Notes: generated by a model not told the origin, from the letters alone. 64,000 nt of DNA from Zhihengliuella halotolerans (GCF_004217565.1 NZ_SHLA01000001.1:2728001-2792000); one strand, 5' to 3'; shown: positions 7,550-16,986, numbered from the stretch's first letter. Program-made: numbers and translations.

Positions 7550-8637
7550 TCGAGTTCAAAAACGTCGTCAAGACCTACGACAACGGCGTCACCGCCGTCG
7601 ACAATCTGTCGTTTGTAGCGCCGACCGGCAAGATCACCGTCCTCGTCGGCCCCTCCGGCTGCGGCAAGACCACGACGCTGCGCATGGTCAACCGGCTGAT
7701 CGAGCAGAGTTCGGGATCGATCGTGCTCGGCGGCGAGGACAACACGGATGTAGACACCATCCAGATGCGTCGGAAGATCGGATACGTCATCCAGAACGCC
7801 GGCCTCTTCCCGCACCAGACGGTCCTCGACAACGTCTGCGCGGTCCCTTTCCTCAACAGGAACGACAAGCGCGCCAGTCGTGAGCGCGCGTTGGGTCTGC
7901 TTGAGCTCGTCGGGCTGGACCGCGCCTACGCGTCCCGCTACCCCTGGCAGCTCTCCGGAGGCCAGCAGCAACGAGTCGGAGTTGCCCGCGCTCTGGCGGC
8001 TGACCCGCCGTACATGCTGATGGATGAACCCTTCAGCGCAGTCGACCCCATCGTTCGCAAGCAACTGCAGGCCGAGTTCCTCCGCATTCAGGCCGACCTG
8101 GCCAAAACCATCGTCATGGTCACCCACGACATCGATGAAGCTCTCAAACTAGGCGATCAGATCGTCGTGCTCAAAGAGGGAGGCGTTCTCGCGCAGATCG
8201 GTTCCCCTGCCGAGCTCCTCGCCAATCCGGCCGACCGATTCGTGGCCGATTTTCTCGGCGAGTCCCGGGGATACCACGCACTGAACTTCGAACCGCTCGC
8301 CGAACAAGGCACGGTCGCTACACCTCGTGTGCACATCGGAGATCAGCTCGGGCCGAGCTCCGACCCCTGGCTGGTCGCGTGCGCGGCAGACGACCGTCCC
8401 CTCGGCTGGGTGCGCGCGAATAGAGTCGAGAAAACCGTGGAGCACGACGACGTCACCTACGCAACACCGGTCTCCCTTCCCAGAGGCAACTACCGCGAGC
8501 TCCTCGACGCCGCATTGTCCGGCCCCTGTGGGCGGGCGATCCTCACGGACGGCGCCGGCTCCTACGTGGGAACCCTTGGGACCGACGCCGTTGTCCAGCA
8601 GGCGACTCGGGTGCTCGAAGGCGAGCGCTCCTCATGA
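7546..8637 (+). CDS. Quaternary-amine ABC importer, ATP-binding subunit (OpuCA/ProV-like)
   Basis: The 363-aa ATPase has Walker A GPSGCGKTT (about 36-44), Q-loop VIQNAGLFPH, signature LSGGQQQR, Walker B YMLMDEPFSAVDP and the H-loop VTHD. The MRRKIGYVIQ...LFPHQTV region and the long C-terminal extension (about 245-363) are typical of OpuCA-type glycine betaine/choline/carnitine importers. The extension is shorter than the usual tandem CBS pair and looks degenerate. It is the first structural gene of a four-gene operon and overlaps the next gene by an ATGA. It energises uptake of a compatible solute or betaine. Confidence 0.92.
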   Translation: MIEFKNVVKTYDNGVTAVDNLSFVAPTGKITVLVGPSGCGKTTTLRMVNRLIEQSSGSIVLGGEDNTDVDTIQMRRKIGYVIQNAGLFPHQTVLDNVCAVPFLNRNDKRASRERALGLLELVGLDRAYASRYPWQLSGGQQQRVGVARALAADPPYMLMDEPFSAVDPIVRKQLQAEFLRIQADLAKTIVMVTHDIDEALKLGDQIVVLKEGGVLAQIGSPAELLANPADRFVADFLGESRGYHALNFEPLAEQGTVATPRVHIGDQLGPSSDPWLVACAADDRPLGWVRANRVEKTVEHDDVTYATPVSLPRGNYRELLDAALSGPCGRAILTDGAGSYVGTLGTDAVVQQATRVLEGERSS

Positions 8638-9281
8638 GGTTCGACTGGATCGCGAACAACCTCGACTACCTCGTCGAGCTCACCGGGATGCACCTCTGGC
8701 TGACGCTCCTTCCCACGGTGATCGGCCTGCTCGTCTCGATTCCATTGGGCTACCTGGCCTTCACGCTCCGCCGGTTCTATCCGTTGATCGTTGGCGGAAC
8801 CAGCCTCTTCTACACGATTCCGTCGCTCGCCCTTTTCATTCTTCTGCCCAAGATTCTGGGCACCAAGGTCCTCGACCCGCTGAACGTCGTCGTCGCGCTG
8901 GTGTTCTATACGGTGGCGCTGCTCGTTCGGGTCGTGGCGGACGGGCTCGCCTCCGTCCCGCCCGAAGTAGTCGACGCCGCTCGCGGCGTCGGCTTCACTC
9001 GAATGCAGATTCTCTTCAAAATCCAGCTGCCGATCGCCGTGCCCACGATCCTCTCAGGCCTGCGCGTGGTGGTCGTCTCGAACATCTCCATCGTCACAAT
9101 GGCAGCGGTCATCGGAATCACGCAGCTCGGCACGCTGTTCACCATGGGCTTCACCCGCCGCCTCTTCGTACCGATTCTCGCCGGCCTCGTCATCTGCCTG
9201 CTGCTGGCGCTCGCCCTGGACCGGCTCCTAGTCCTGCTCGGAAAAGTGATGACGCCGTGGAGCCGGAAGGGAGCACTCTAA
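8634..9281 (+). CDS. Quaternary-amine ABC importer, permease 1 (OpuCB-like)
   Basis: The 215-aa, six-TM permease has the inner-membrane EAA-type loop VPPEVVDAARGVGFTRMQILFKIQLPIAVPTILSGLRV, characteristic of OpuCB/OpuCD and ProW proteins. The starting ATG overlaps the ATPase stop (ATGA) and its own stop overlaps the next ATG (TAATG). It forms a heterodimeric channel with the permease that follows. Confidence 0.92.
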   Translation: MRFDWIANNLDYLVELTGMHLWLTLLPTVIGLLVSIPLGYLAFTLRRFYPLIVGGTSLFYTIPSLALFILLPKILGTKVLDPLNVVVALVFYTVALLVRVVADGLASVPPEVVDAARGVGFTRMQILFKIQLPIAVPTILSGLRVVVVSNISIVTMAAVIGITQLGTLFTMGFTRRLFVPILAGLVICLLLALALDRLLVLLGKVMTPWSRKGAL

Positions 9282-10009
9282 TGGACATCCTCGCCTGGTT
9301 GACCGACCCGTCCAACTGGGACGGTGTTGGGTCAATCCCCCACCAAGTTCTCATCCATCTGATCTACTCGATCGTGGTCTTGGCAGTTGCGACCGTCATC
9401 GCTGTCCCGCTCGGCGTCTTCGTCGGACACACTGGGCGCGGTGAGAGCCTCATCATGGGGTCCGTCAACGCTATGAGGGCCCTGCCCACGCTGGGCCTGC
9501 TCATCCTCCTCGTTCTGCTCATCGCTCCCACCATCAGCAACAGCCTCGCGTTCGTTGTTCCCTCGCTTGTGGTGCTCGTACTTCTCGCGGTCCCACCGAT
9601 CCTCAGCGGCGTGGCGAGCGGCATCCGTGCCATTGATCGCTCGGTCATCGACGCTGCTCGGGGAATGGGGTTCTCGACTGCCCAGATCATCTGGCGCATC
9701 GAGCTCCCGTGCGCACTCCCACTGACGCTCTCGGGCGTCCGAGGCGCCACGCTTCAAGTCGTTTCGACGGCGACTGTAGCGGCCTACGTATCCCTCGACG
9801 GGCTGGGACGCTTCATCATCGACGGCCGAGCCGGAAACGACTACGCGCAGATGGCAGGCGGTGCGATCGTCCTGGCCCTCCTCGCCATCCTGCTCGAGGC
9901 AGCGTTCGCTGGTCTCGGGCGGGTGGCGATATCGCGCGGCTTGACCCGCCGAATGCCCGCGCATCCGGCTCCGAAAGCAACCGCCCCTCGACCTCGAGCA
10001 ACGGCATGA
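9281..10009 (+). CDS. Quaternary-amine ABC importer, permease 2 (OpuCD-like)
   Basis: The 242-aa permease is paralogous to its neighbour. Its EAA loop reads IDRSVIDAARGMGFSTAQIIWRIELPCALPLTLSGVRGA, with six predicted membrane segments and a short Pro/Ala-rich cytoplasmic tail. ATG 9281 was chosen because it overlaps the preceding stop. Two permeases plus a separate binding protein match the OpuC/OsmVWXY/EgtU layout. Confidence 0.92.
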   Translation: MDILAWLTDPSNWDGVGSIPHQVLIHLIYSIVVLAVATVIAVPLGVFVGHTGRGESLIMGSVNAMRALPTLGLLILLVLLIAPTISNSLAFVVPSLVVLVLLAVPPILSGVASGIRAIDRSVIDAARGMGFSTAQIIWRIELPCALPLTLSGVRGATLQVVSTATVAAYVSLDGLGRFIIDGRAGNDYAQMAGGAIVLALLAILLEAAFAGLGRVAISRGLTRRMPAHPAPKATAPRPRATA

Positions 10010-10042
10010 TCGACGTCATTCACCCCTTGGAAAGGAACCATC

Positions 10043-10951
10043 ATGCGCACTAAAACTCTGTTCACAGCCCTCGCGGCAACGGCGGCACTCGCTCTCACGG
10101 CGTGCGGCGGAGGCGACCCGCTGGCATCGGACGGCGACACATCTCGCGACTCGGACGCCGTCATCGTCGGGTCGGCCGACTTCTCCGAAAGCCAGCTGTT
10201 GGCGACGATCTACTCCCATGCCCTGCAGAACGCCGGCATCGCCGTCGACGAGAAGCTGAACATCGGAAGCCGCGAGGTCTACATGGAAGCCCTGCGCGAC
10301 GGCTCCATCGACCTTCTCCCGGAGTACAACGGCTACCTTCTCGGCGAACTGGATGCCGATGCGGAGGCGGACAACCGGGACACGATCCGCACGCAGCTCG
10401 AAACGCTGCTCGCACCGGAGGGGATCGTCGTCCTTGATGAGGCGGAGGCGGAAAACACCGACGTGCTCGTCGTGACTCCCGATGTCGCCGCCGACCACGA
10501 CCTCGTCACCATTTCCGACCTGCAGCCCATCGCCGGCGAGCTCGTCCTGGCCGGCCCTGCCGAGTGGAAGACGCGCTTCGTCGGATTGCCCGGCCTGGAG
10601 GAGGTCTACGGCCTGGAGTTCAAGGAGTTCAAAGTGCTCGACGCCGGCGGCACGCTGACCCTTTCCGCACTGCAGAACGGTCAGGCTCAGGTCGGGGACA
10701 TGTTCAGCTCTGACCCCGCCATCGAGGAGAACGGGCTTGTGGGCCTCGAGGACGACAAGGGGCTCTTCCTCCCGGCCAATATCGTCCCCGTCATCCGCGA
10801 GGCCAGCGCGACGGATGAAGTGAAGGACGTGCTCAACGGCATCGCCGCCGAACTGACGACAGACGACCTCATGGCGATGAACCGCCAGATCTCCGAAGGA
10901 GACGACATCGGCAGGATCGCCGATGAGTGGTTGGAGGCCAAAGGCCTCTGA
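10043..10951 (+). CDS. Quaternary-amine substrate-binding lipoprotein (OpuCC/OsmX-like)
   Basis: The 302-aa protein has a lipoprotein signal with lipobox L-T-A-C (Cys21) and the family segments VGSADFSESQLLATIYSHAL, LNIGSREVYMEALRDGSIDLLPEYNGYL and GDMFSSDPAIEENGLVGLEDDKGLFL. PEY-N-G supplies one of the pocket tyrosines. Where OpuCC-type proteins usually have an NGY/NGF-A-V-T segment, this one has NTDVLVVT, so a second aromatic ligand seems missing and the substrate may not be glycine betaine. An SD (GGAAAGGAACC) precedes ATG 10043. This subunit decides the operon's substrate. Confidence 0.9.
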   Translation: MRTKTLFTALAATAALALTACGGGDPLASDGDTSRDSDAVIVGSADFSESQLLATIYSHALQNAGIAVDEKLNIGSREVYMEALRDGSIDLLPEYNGYLLGELDADAEADNRDTIRTQLETLLAPEGIVVLDEAEAENTDVLVVTPDVAADHDLVTISDLQPIAGELVLAGPAEWKTRFVGLPGLEEVYGLEFKEFKVLDAGGTLTLSALQNGQAQVGDMFSSDPAIEENGLVGLEDDKGLFLPANIVPVIREASATDEVKDVLNGIAAELTTDDLMAMNRQISEGDDIGRIADEWLEAKGL

Positions 10952-10993
10952 GGCATCGATCCCTCGTTGTTCGCGCCACCGCGGATCAGACAG

Positions 10994-11046
10994 GACGACG
11001 CCGGCGCCCGCACCCTTGAATTCAGGGTGTGGGCGCCGGCGTCGTC
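10994..11046. terminator. Bidirectional hairpin terminator between the ABC operon and codA
   Basis: A stem of about 25 bp with arms 10994-11020 and 11021-11046 (one mismatch, one bulge) lies between convergent transcripts. The centre is TTGAATTCAG, and the outer arms are GACGACGCCGGCGCC and its complement. Confidence 0.85.
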
Positions 11047-11063
11047 GTTCCGGGTGTCCGGTT

Positions 11064-12632
11064 CTAGCCGCGGATCAGGTCCGCGCAGCGTTCCCCGATC
11101 ATCATCGTCGTGATGTTCGGATTCACCGTCACGAGTTCGGGCATGACCGAGGCGTCGGCCACGCGCAGGCCCTTCACGCCCTTGACTCGCAACTCCGGAT
11201 CCAGCGGCGCGTCCACGTCGTCGGCCGCACCCATGCGCACCGTGCCGGCCGGGTGGTAGACCGTGTTGTGGGTCTTCTTGATGTAGTCCTGGATCTCCTC
11301 ATCGGTCTGCGCGTCCTGCCCCGGGTAGAGCTCCCGGCCCGCCCACTCGGCCATCGCCGGCTGGGAGACGATCTCGCGGGCCTTGCGGATGCCCGCGACC
11401 ATGACGCGCATGTCGTGGCCCTCCGGGTCGGTGAAGTAGCGCGGATCGACCATCGGCTTGTCGCGGAAGTCGCGCGAGCGCAAACGCACCGTGCCGCGGG
11501 ACTTCGCGTGCGTGACGTTCGGGGTCAGGCAGAACCCGTTCTCCGTAGTCGGGTAGCCCTGGCGCAGGGTGTGCATATCGAACGGCACCGAACCGTAGTG
11601 CATCATCAGGTCCGGCCGGTCCAGACCCTCCTGCGTGGGCGTGAACACGCCGATCTCCCACCACTGGGTCGATTCCTCGACCATGGGCTGCTTCGCCTCC
11701 CACTGGATCACACCCTCGGGGTGGTCCTGCAGGTTCTCCCCCACGCCGGGCGAGTCCACGCGGACCTCGATGCCGTGCTCGGCCAGGTGCGCGGCCGGGC
11801 CGATACCGGAGAGCATGAGCAGCTTCGGCGAGTCGATCGCCCCGGCCGAGAGGATGACCTCTTTACGGGCGGTGAGCTCGTGGGTGCGGGCGAACGCGTT
11901 GTCGACGACGGCGACGCCGGTGCACGTGTCCCCGTCGAAGAGCAGCTCCTTGCCGCGCAGGCCCGTGAGCAGGTGGAAGTTCTCCCGATCCATGATCGGG
12001 TGGATGTAGGAGACGGAGGATGAGGAGCGGGTCCCATCAGCGCGCCGGTTGATCTGGAAGAAGTTCGCGCCGTTGATCACGGTCTCGTTGTTGTTGAACT
12101 TCGCCCGCGGGATGCCTGCCTGCTCGGCGGCGTCGAGCAGCGCGACACCGGAGGGGTCGTTCGCGGGAACGTTCATCAGGTGCACGGGCCCGGAGTCGCC
12201 GTGGTGCGGGGCGTCGTCACCGGCGTCCTCGTTGGTTTCGAGGCGCTTGAGCACCGGGTAGAGGTTCTCCGCGTTCCAGCCGGTCGCCCCGAACTTCGCT
12301 TCCCATTCGTCCAGGTCCTCGCGCGGGGCCCAGAACGCGATGCAGGAGTTGTGACTCGAGCACCCGCCCATGACCCGGGCGCGGGCGTGGCGCATGAAGG
12401 AGTTGCCGTTTTCCTGCGGCTCGATCGGGTAGTCCCAGTCGTAGCCGGACTCGAGCAGTTCCATCCACCGGTCCAGCTGCAGGATCTCGGGCAGGTCCCG
12501 GTCGTCCGGGCCGGCCTCGACGAGAGCGACCTGCACGGCCGGGTCCTCGCTCAAGCGCGCCGCGACGGCCGCACCAGCGGACCCGCCGCCGATGACGATG
12601 TAATCGAATTCGGTCTGGTTGTTCTCGGTCAA
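11064..12632 (-). CDS. codA: Choline oxidase (FAD-dependent GMC oxidoreductase)
   Basis: The protein oxidises choline to betaine aldehyde and on to glycine betaine, reducing O2 to H2O2. The 522-aa sequence opens with the ADP-binding motif GGGSAGAAVAARL and is very close, as I recall it, to Arthrobacter globiformis choline oxidase. The residues known there are all present: His94 (covalent FAD), Ser96, Glu306, His345, His460 and Asn504 in this numbering. The start is TTG 12632, chosen because GAGGAG lies 6 nt upstream and the gene then begins 11 bp after the betB stop; in-frame ATGs further out lie inside betB. It is the third gene of betT-betB-codA. Confidence 0.93.
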   Translation of the reverse strand: MTENNQTEFDYIVIGGGSAGAAVAARLSEDPAVQVALVEAGPDDRDLPEILQLDRWMELLESGYDWDYPIEPQENGNSFMRHARARVMGGCSSHNSCIAFWAPREDLDEWEAKFGATGWNAENLYPVLKRLETNEDAGDDAPHHGDSGPVHLMNVPANDPSGVALLDAAEQAGIPRAKFNNNETVINGANFFQINRRADGTRSSSSVSYIHPIMDRENFHLLTGLRGKELLFDGDTCTGVAVVDNAFARTHELTARKEVILSAGAIDSPKLLMLSGIGPAAHLAEHGIEVRVDSPGVGENLQDHPEGVIQWEAKQPMVEESTQWWEIGVFTPTQEGLDRPDLMMHYGSVPFDMHTLRQGYPTTENGFCLTPNVTHAKSRGTVRLRSRDFRDKPMVDPRYFTDPEGHDMRVMVAGIRKAREIVSQPAMAEWAGRELYPGQDAQTDEEIQDYIKKTHNTVYHPAGTVRMGAADDVDAPLDPELRVKGVKGLRVADASVMPELVTVNPNITTMMIGERCADLIRG

Positions 12633-12643
12633 CGTCGCTCCTC

Positions 12644-14143
12644 TTAGTTGGCGGATCGGTCGGCGAACCAGCCGGTGACCGCCGGTGCCGTGTTCTGGTA
12701 GATGTGCTTGGCTTCCTGGTACTCCGACAGGCCCATCGGGCCCAGCTCGCGGCCGACGCCGGACTGACCGAAGCCGCCCCACTCCGCCTGCGGCAGGTAC
12801 GGGTGGTAGTCGTTGATCCAGATGGTGCCGTGGCGCAGGCGCCCAGCGACCCGCTGTGCGAGGCCGGCGTCCTGGGTCCACACCGCGCCCGCGAGCCCGT
12901 AAACGGTGTCGTTGGCGATGGCGACCGCCTCGTCCTCGTCGGAGAAGGTCTCCACGGTGACGGTGGGACCGAACGCCTCGTCGGTGACAACCGACATGCC
13001 GCGCTTGACGTTGTCGATCACGGTGGGCAGGTAGTAGACGCCCGCGGACAGGCCCGCGCCGTCGTCGTCCGTGGCCCGGCGACCACCGCAGCGCACGCGC
13101 GCGCCCTCGGCGATACCGGCCTCGACGTACGCGTGCACCTTCGCCAGGTGCGCCTCGGAGATGAGCGGGCCGGTCTCGGCGTCGTCGTCGTACGGTCCGC
13201 CGATGCGGATCTGCTGGGCGCGCTCGACCAGCTTGTCCACGAAGCGCTCGGCGATGTCCTCGTGCACGATCAGGCGCGCGCCGGCCGAGCAGACCTGGCC
13301 GGAGTGCACGAACGCTGCGTTGAGGGCGTTGTCGACGGCGGCGTCGAAGTCCGCGTCGGCGAAGATCACGTTCGGGTTCTTGCCACCGAGCTCGAGGGCG
13401 ACCTTCTTAACCGTGCCGGCCGCGGCCGCCGCGATGACCTTGCCGGTGGCGAGCCCGCCCGTGAAGGAAACGAGGTCGACGTCCGGGTGCTCGGAGAGCG
13501 GGGCGCCGGCCTCTGGGCCCGTGCCCGTGACCAGGTTCGCGACGCCGGCGGGCAGGCCCAGCTCGTCGAAGACGTCCATCATCAGGATCGACGTCGACGG
13601 GGTGAGTTCGGAGGGCTTGAGCACGAACGAGCAGCCGGCAGCGATCGCCGGGGCCATCTTCCACGCGGCCTGCAGCAGCGGGTAGTTCCACGGCGCGATC
13701 ATGCCGCACACGCCCACGGGCTCGTAGACGATCCGGCTGAGGACCGCGTTGTCGTTGGCGTCGACAATCCGGCCGGCGTTCTGGCCCGCCAGGCGGCCGA
13801 AGAACTCGTAGCAGGCGGCGATGTCGTCCATGTCGATCTGCGACTCGACGAACCGCTTGCCGGTGTCGCCGGTCTCGGCCTTCGCGAACTCGTCTTTGCG
13901 CTCGCGGAGCCGCGCAGCGACCTTGAGCAGGAACGCCCCGCGCTCGGGCGCGGGCACTGAGGACCACACGCCGGAGTCGAACGCCTCGCGGGCGGCCGCG
14001 ATGGCGCGCTCCGAATCCGCGCGCGTAGCCTCGGAGACCACGGCGTACTCCGTCCCGTCGGCGGGGCAGACGATCGTGCGGGTGGCGCCGGATTCAGCGG
14101 CGGCCCACTGGCCGTTGATGTAGAGGGTTGAAGTTTTTGCCAT
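12644..14143 (-). CDS. betB: Betaine aldehyde dehydrogenase
   Basis: NAD(P)+-dependent oxidation of betaine aldehyde to glycine betaine. The 499-aa ALDH has the PWNYPL motif (Asn153), the general base in LELGGKNPN (Glu251) and the nucleophile in SGQVCSAGAR (Cys285). The C-terminal WGGFGQSGVGRELG is typical of the BADH group. ATG 14143 lies 4 bp after the betT stop, with GGAAGGA upstream. Because CodA can itself make glycine betaine, BetB may mainly clear released aldehyde. Confidence 0.92.
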   Translation of the reverse strand: MAKTSTLYINGQWAAAESGATRTIVCPADGTEYAVVSEATRADSERAIAAAREAFDSGVWSSVPAPERGAFLLKVAARLRERKDEFAKAETGDTGKRFVESQIDMDDIAACYEFFGRLAGQNAGRIVDANDNAVLSRIVYEPVGVCGMIAPWNYPLLQAAWKMAPAIAAGCSFVLKPSELTPSTSILMMDVFDELGLPAGVANLVTGTGPEAGAPLSEHPDVDLVSFTGGLATGKVIAAAAAGTVKKVALELGGKNPNVIFADADFDAAVDNALNAAFVHSGQVCSAGARLIVHEDIAERFVDKLVERAQQIRIGGPYDDDAETGPLISEAHLAKVHAYVEAGIAEGARVRCGGRRATDDDGAGLSAGVYYLPTVIDNVKRGMSVVTDEAFGPTVTVETFSDEDEAVAIANDTVYGLAGAVWTQDAGLAQRVAGRLRHGTIWINDYHPYLPQAEWGGFGQSGVGRELGPMGLSEYQEAKHIYQNTAPAVTGWFADRSAN

Positions 14144-14147
14144 GACC

Positions 14148-16301
14148 CTATCCTTCCTTTGCGGGCTCGGCGTCGCCGCCAGCCGGGTTCTCAGCCGGTT
14201 CTTCGGCTGTCTCGTAGTCGCCACCCCACCCGGTGGTGACGTTATGCGGTTCAGTAACGGTGCTGGTTGGCAGCGCTCCCGTGGTCTGGTGCAGGAACTC
14301 AAGATGAATCTCGTAGTGATCCAGCACGTCAGCGATGACTTGCTCCTGGCTCAGACCGTACAAGTCGTACCCGTAGCTTCCCTCCAGAGAGAAAGCCTCG
14401 AGCCGGTAGTAGCGGTCGCTGGCACTGGTCGCCCGTGCGTAGGACGGGATCTCATGTTGAACCGGGTACACCTGGTACTTGAAGTCCCGTTCGCCGTCGT
14501 AGTCGATGAACAAATCGACGGTGTCAATGCCGAAGGCGTCTAGGCGCTGAATGTTCAGCTTGGCAGCGACTCCCTGGCGTTCGAGCTCGGTTCTGACCTC
14601 CAACAAGGCCGGGCAAACGACCTCGGTCATGAAACGCTGGGTGGTCCGGCTGCCCGGGTAGCTCAGGGCACGCGAGAGGCGCTGACGCCAACCGCGACGC
14701 TGCTCGCCAGCCGCGTTGGCCCGCGACGAGAGCACTCCCGGCAGTCCGTGCCGGTAGGAATCGGCGAGAGCCGACTCGACACGCAATGCCTTGTACAGAC
14801 CCGCCATGATAAATATCAGCACGATCGAGAACGGCAACCCCATGATGACGGTGGCCGCTTGCAACGTCCCGACGCCGTCGACGATCAACATCGCGAGGGT
14901 CAGCAGTCCAGTCACCACGGCCCAGAAGATACGGAGCCACGGTGGACCGTCCGCTTCCGGGTCAGTCAGCCGGGAGGTGAAGTTGCTCATGACCAGAGCA
15001 CCGGAGTCGGCACTGGTGACGTAGAACAGCATGCCGGTGAACGTGGCGATCGCCGCGCTGATGATGACCCCCGGATATTGCTCGAGCAGTCCATAGAACG
15101 CTTGTTCCGGTTGGTTGATTGCGATCTCGGCGAATGCACCGTTTCCGCTCCGGACAACGTCCAGAGCACTGTTGCCGAAGATGGAGATCCACAGAGCAAT
15201 AAAGGCGAACGGCACGACGAGGACACCGGTCACGAACTGACGAATAGTACGCCCGCGGGAAATGCGGGCGAGGAAGAGTCCAACAAAAGGTGCCCACGCA
15301 ATCCACCACGCCCAGAAGAAGAGGGTCCAAGCGTTCAGCCAGTCGTCCGGACGATCATAAGCGAAGGTATCTAGGGCCATCCCCGGGAAGCGGGAAATGA
15401 GATCGCCGACGTTGTTCACGATCCCGTCGGCAAGGTACGTGGTCTTGCCTGCGATGAACACATAGACCATCAGGGCGATGGCCAGCAGCACGTTGAGCTC
15501 AGCGAGCCGGCGGATGCCTTTGTCGACACCGGACACCACAGACGCCGTCGCCATGATGACGGCCACCGCGATCAGTGCGACCTGCATAGCAGTGTTCTCC
15601 GGCAAACCGAACATGAAAGACAGCCCGTAATTGAGCTGCGCGACGCCGATACCGAGCGAGGTCGCAATGCCGAAGATCGTTCCAAACATGGCCGCGATGT
15701 CGACGGCGTCGCCAGCGGCACCGTGAATTCGTTTGCCGATGATTGGGTACAGGGCAGAACGAATGCTCAACGGCAGGTTGTGCCGGTAGGCGAAGTACGC
15801 GAGGGCAAGACCCATCAGGGCGTAGAGTCCCCAGCCGAGGATCCCGTAGTGGAAGAGCGTCCACACCATGGCTTGACGTGCGGCTTCGACCGTCTCACCT
15901 TCGCCAGTCGGCGGTTGGATGTACTGAGTGATCGGCTCAGAAACGGAGAAGAACATGAGATCCACACCGATGCCGGCCGCAAACAGCATGGCCGTCCAGG
16001 TGAAGAGGTTGAAGTGTGGCCGGGAGTGATCCGGCCCGAGTCGGGTCTTGCCGACCTTGCTGGCGGCAACGAAAATGACGAACCCTAGGACGACGACTAC
16101 CAGCAGCGAGTAGTACCAGCCGAAAGTGCCACCGACCCACGTCACGGCCGCGAAAATGGCATCCCGTGCGTTGTCCGGCGCAATCATCGCCCAGAGGGAA
16201 ATTGCCAGAACTCCCGCCGCGGAACCGATCAGGACGGGTTTGTTGACTTTGATCTTCGCCCTCCCGGGCGGTGCGTCAGTTGCAGTTGATTCAGTTGTCA
16301 T
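14148..16301 (-). CDS. betT: BCCT-family choline/betaine transporter with long C-terminal tail
   Basis: The 717-aa protein has 12 membrane segments of the betaine/choline/carnitine family. GIGVDLMFFSVSEP is the glycine-rich TM3 motif, and WAWWIAWAPFVGLFLARISRGRT is the TM8 signature whose tryptophans form the substrate cage. About 190 hydrophilic residues after the last TM match the osmosensing tail of BetT/LcoP proteins. The Asp in the first motif (usually Gly) is also seen in H+-coupled BetT, so proton coupling is more likely than Na+ (inference). ATG 16301 is the start just before the first hydrophobic segment. Its base composition looks less GC-rich than betB and codA (not computed). Confidence 0.92.
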   Translation of the reverse strand: MTTESTATDAPPGRAKIKVNKPVLIGSAAGVLAISLWAMIAPDNARDAIFAAVTWVGGTFGWYYSLLVVVVLGFVIFVAASKVGKTRLGPDHSRPHFNLFTWTAMLFAAGIGVDLMFFSVSEPITQYIQPPTGEGETVEAARQAMVWTLFHYGILGWGLYALMGLALAYFAYRHNLPLSIRSALYPIIGKRIHGAAGDAVDIAAMFGTIFGIATSLGIGVAQLNYGLSFMFGLPENTAMQVALIAVAVIMATASVVSGVDKGIRRLAELNVLLAIALMVYVFIAGKTTYLADGIVNNVGDLISRFPGMALDTFAYDRPDDWLNAWTLFFWAWWIAWAPFVGLFLARISRGRTIRQFVTGVLVVPFAFIALWISIFGNSALDVVRSGNGAFAEIAINQPEQAFYGLLEQYPGVIISAAIATFTGMLFYVTSADSGALVMSNFTSRLTDPEADGPPWLRIFWAVVTGLLTLAMLIVDGVGTLQAATVIMGLPFSIVLIFIMAGLYKALRVESALADSYRHGLPGVLSSRANAAGEQRRGWRQRLSRALSYPGSRTTQRFMTEVVCPALLEVRTELERQGVAAKLNIQRLDAFGIDTVDLFIDYDGERDFKYQVYPVQHEIPSYARATSASDRYYRLEAFSLEGSYGYDLYGLSQEQVIADVLDHYEIHLEFLHQTTGALPTSTVTEPHNVTTGWGGDYETAEEPAENPAGGDAEPAKEG

Positions 16302-16563
16302 CGCGCTTATCGCCTCACGTAAGTGCTTGTCTGTCTCGTTCTCGTACTGAAACGGAGAAGGAACCCGACCCCCTTGCTCCTTCGCCTCTGACACCCTATC
16401 GAAGCCCTTATGGCGCGTATACGCCGATAGCACAAGAGATTTGTGACCTCTTCCATCAGGGGTAGTGCTTAAGGTCATAATGGGGAGGAGGACGCTCGCT
16501 CGCGGCAAACACATCCGTGAGGCGGGGCGGAACGGGCCACACCTCGGACGACAGGCGGACACG

Positions 16564-16986
16564 ATGTCCAGAACCACCGGATCGAACACCACCGCGCTGA
16601 CTAAGGCGACCAACCACCCGGCACTGCCGGCGGAGGATGCTGCCAAGCTGGCCCGCGCCCTCGAGGAATCCGAGGACGTGACCGTCTTCGTCGACGGGAC
16701 GGCGCTTCGACTTCCGGCGGACGCGACCGCCGTCGTGCTGGACGTGCTCACGCGCATGGGCGCGGGCGAGGCCGTCACGGTGAGCACGGCGGAGGCGTGG
16801 CTGAACACGTCGCAGGCCGCGCAGCTGGCAGGGGTATCCAACACCTACATGCGGAACCTCACCGACGCCGGCGCCATCCCCGTGCACTACCGGGGCACGC
16901 ACCGCCGCATCCGCACCCAGGACGTGCATGCGTGGCTCGAGTCCCGCGCGGCGGCCGCGCACGACGCGGAGGAGGCCGACGGCTGA
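16564..16986 (+). CDS. Excisionase/antitoxin-type HTH DNA-binding protein, apparently without a toxin
   Basis: The 140-aa protein ends in a MerR-like/HTH_17 domain: WLNTSQAAQLAGVSNTYMRN (about 77-96) then PVHYRGTHRRIRTQDVHAWLESR. Its N-terminal half carries E-D-V-T-V-F-V-D-G-T-A-L-R-L-P, as in antitoxins that precede PIN-domain toxins in actinobacteria. No PIN gene follows: the next 250 bp hold only a 42-codon frame on the other strand. Start choice is uncertain; ATG 16480 is in frame and near a TAAGGT hexamer. Confidence 0.65.
   Translation: MSRTTGSNTTALTKATNHPALPAEDAAKLARALEESEDVTVFVDGTALRLPADATAVVLDVLTRMGAGEAVTVSTAEAWLNTSQAAQLAGVSNTYMRNLTDAGAIPVHYRGTHRRIRTQDVHAWLESRAAAAHDAEEADG

Noticed and set aside
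11064-12632. Choline dehydrogenase (BetA) for the GMC oxidoreductase
   Set aside because: The residues and overall sequence follow Arthrobacter choline oxidase (covalent-FAD His in GCSSHNS), not the BetA branch.
16415-16424. 10-bp palindrome GCGTATACGC upstream of betT
   Set aside because: Arms do not extend beyond 10 bp and such short palindromes are frequent; no BetI-type regulator is nearby.
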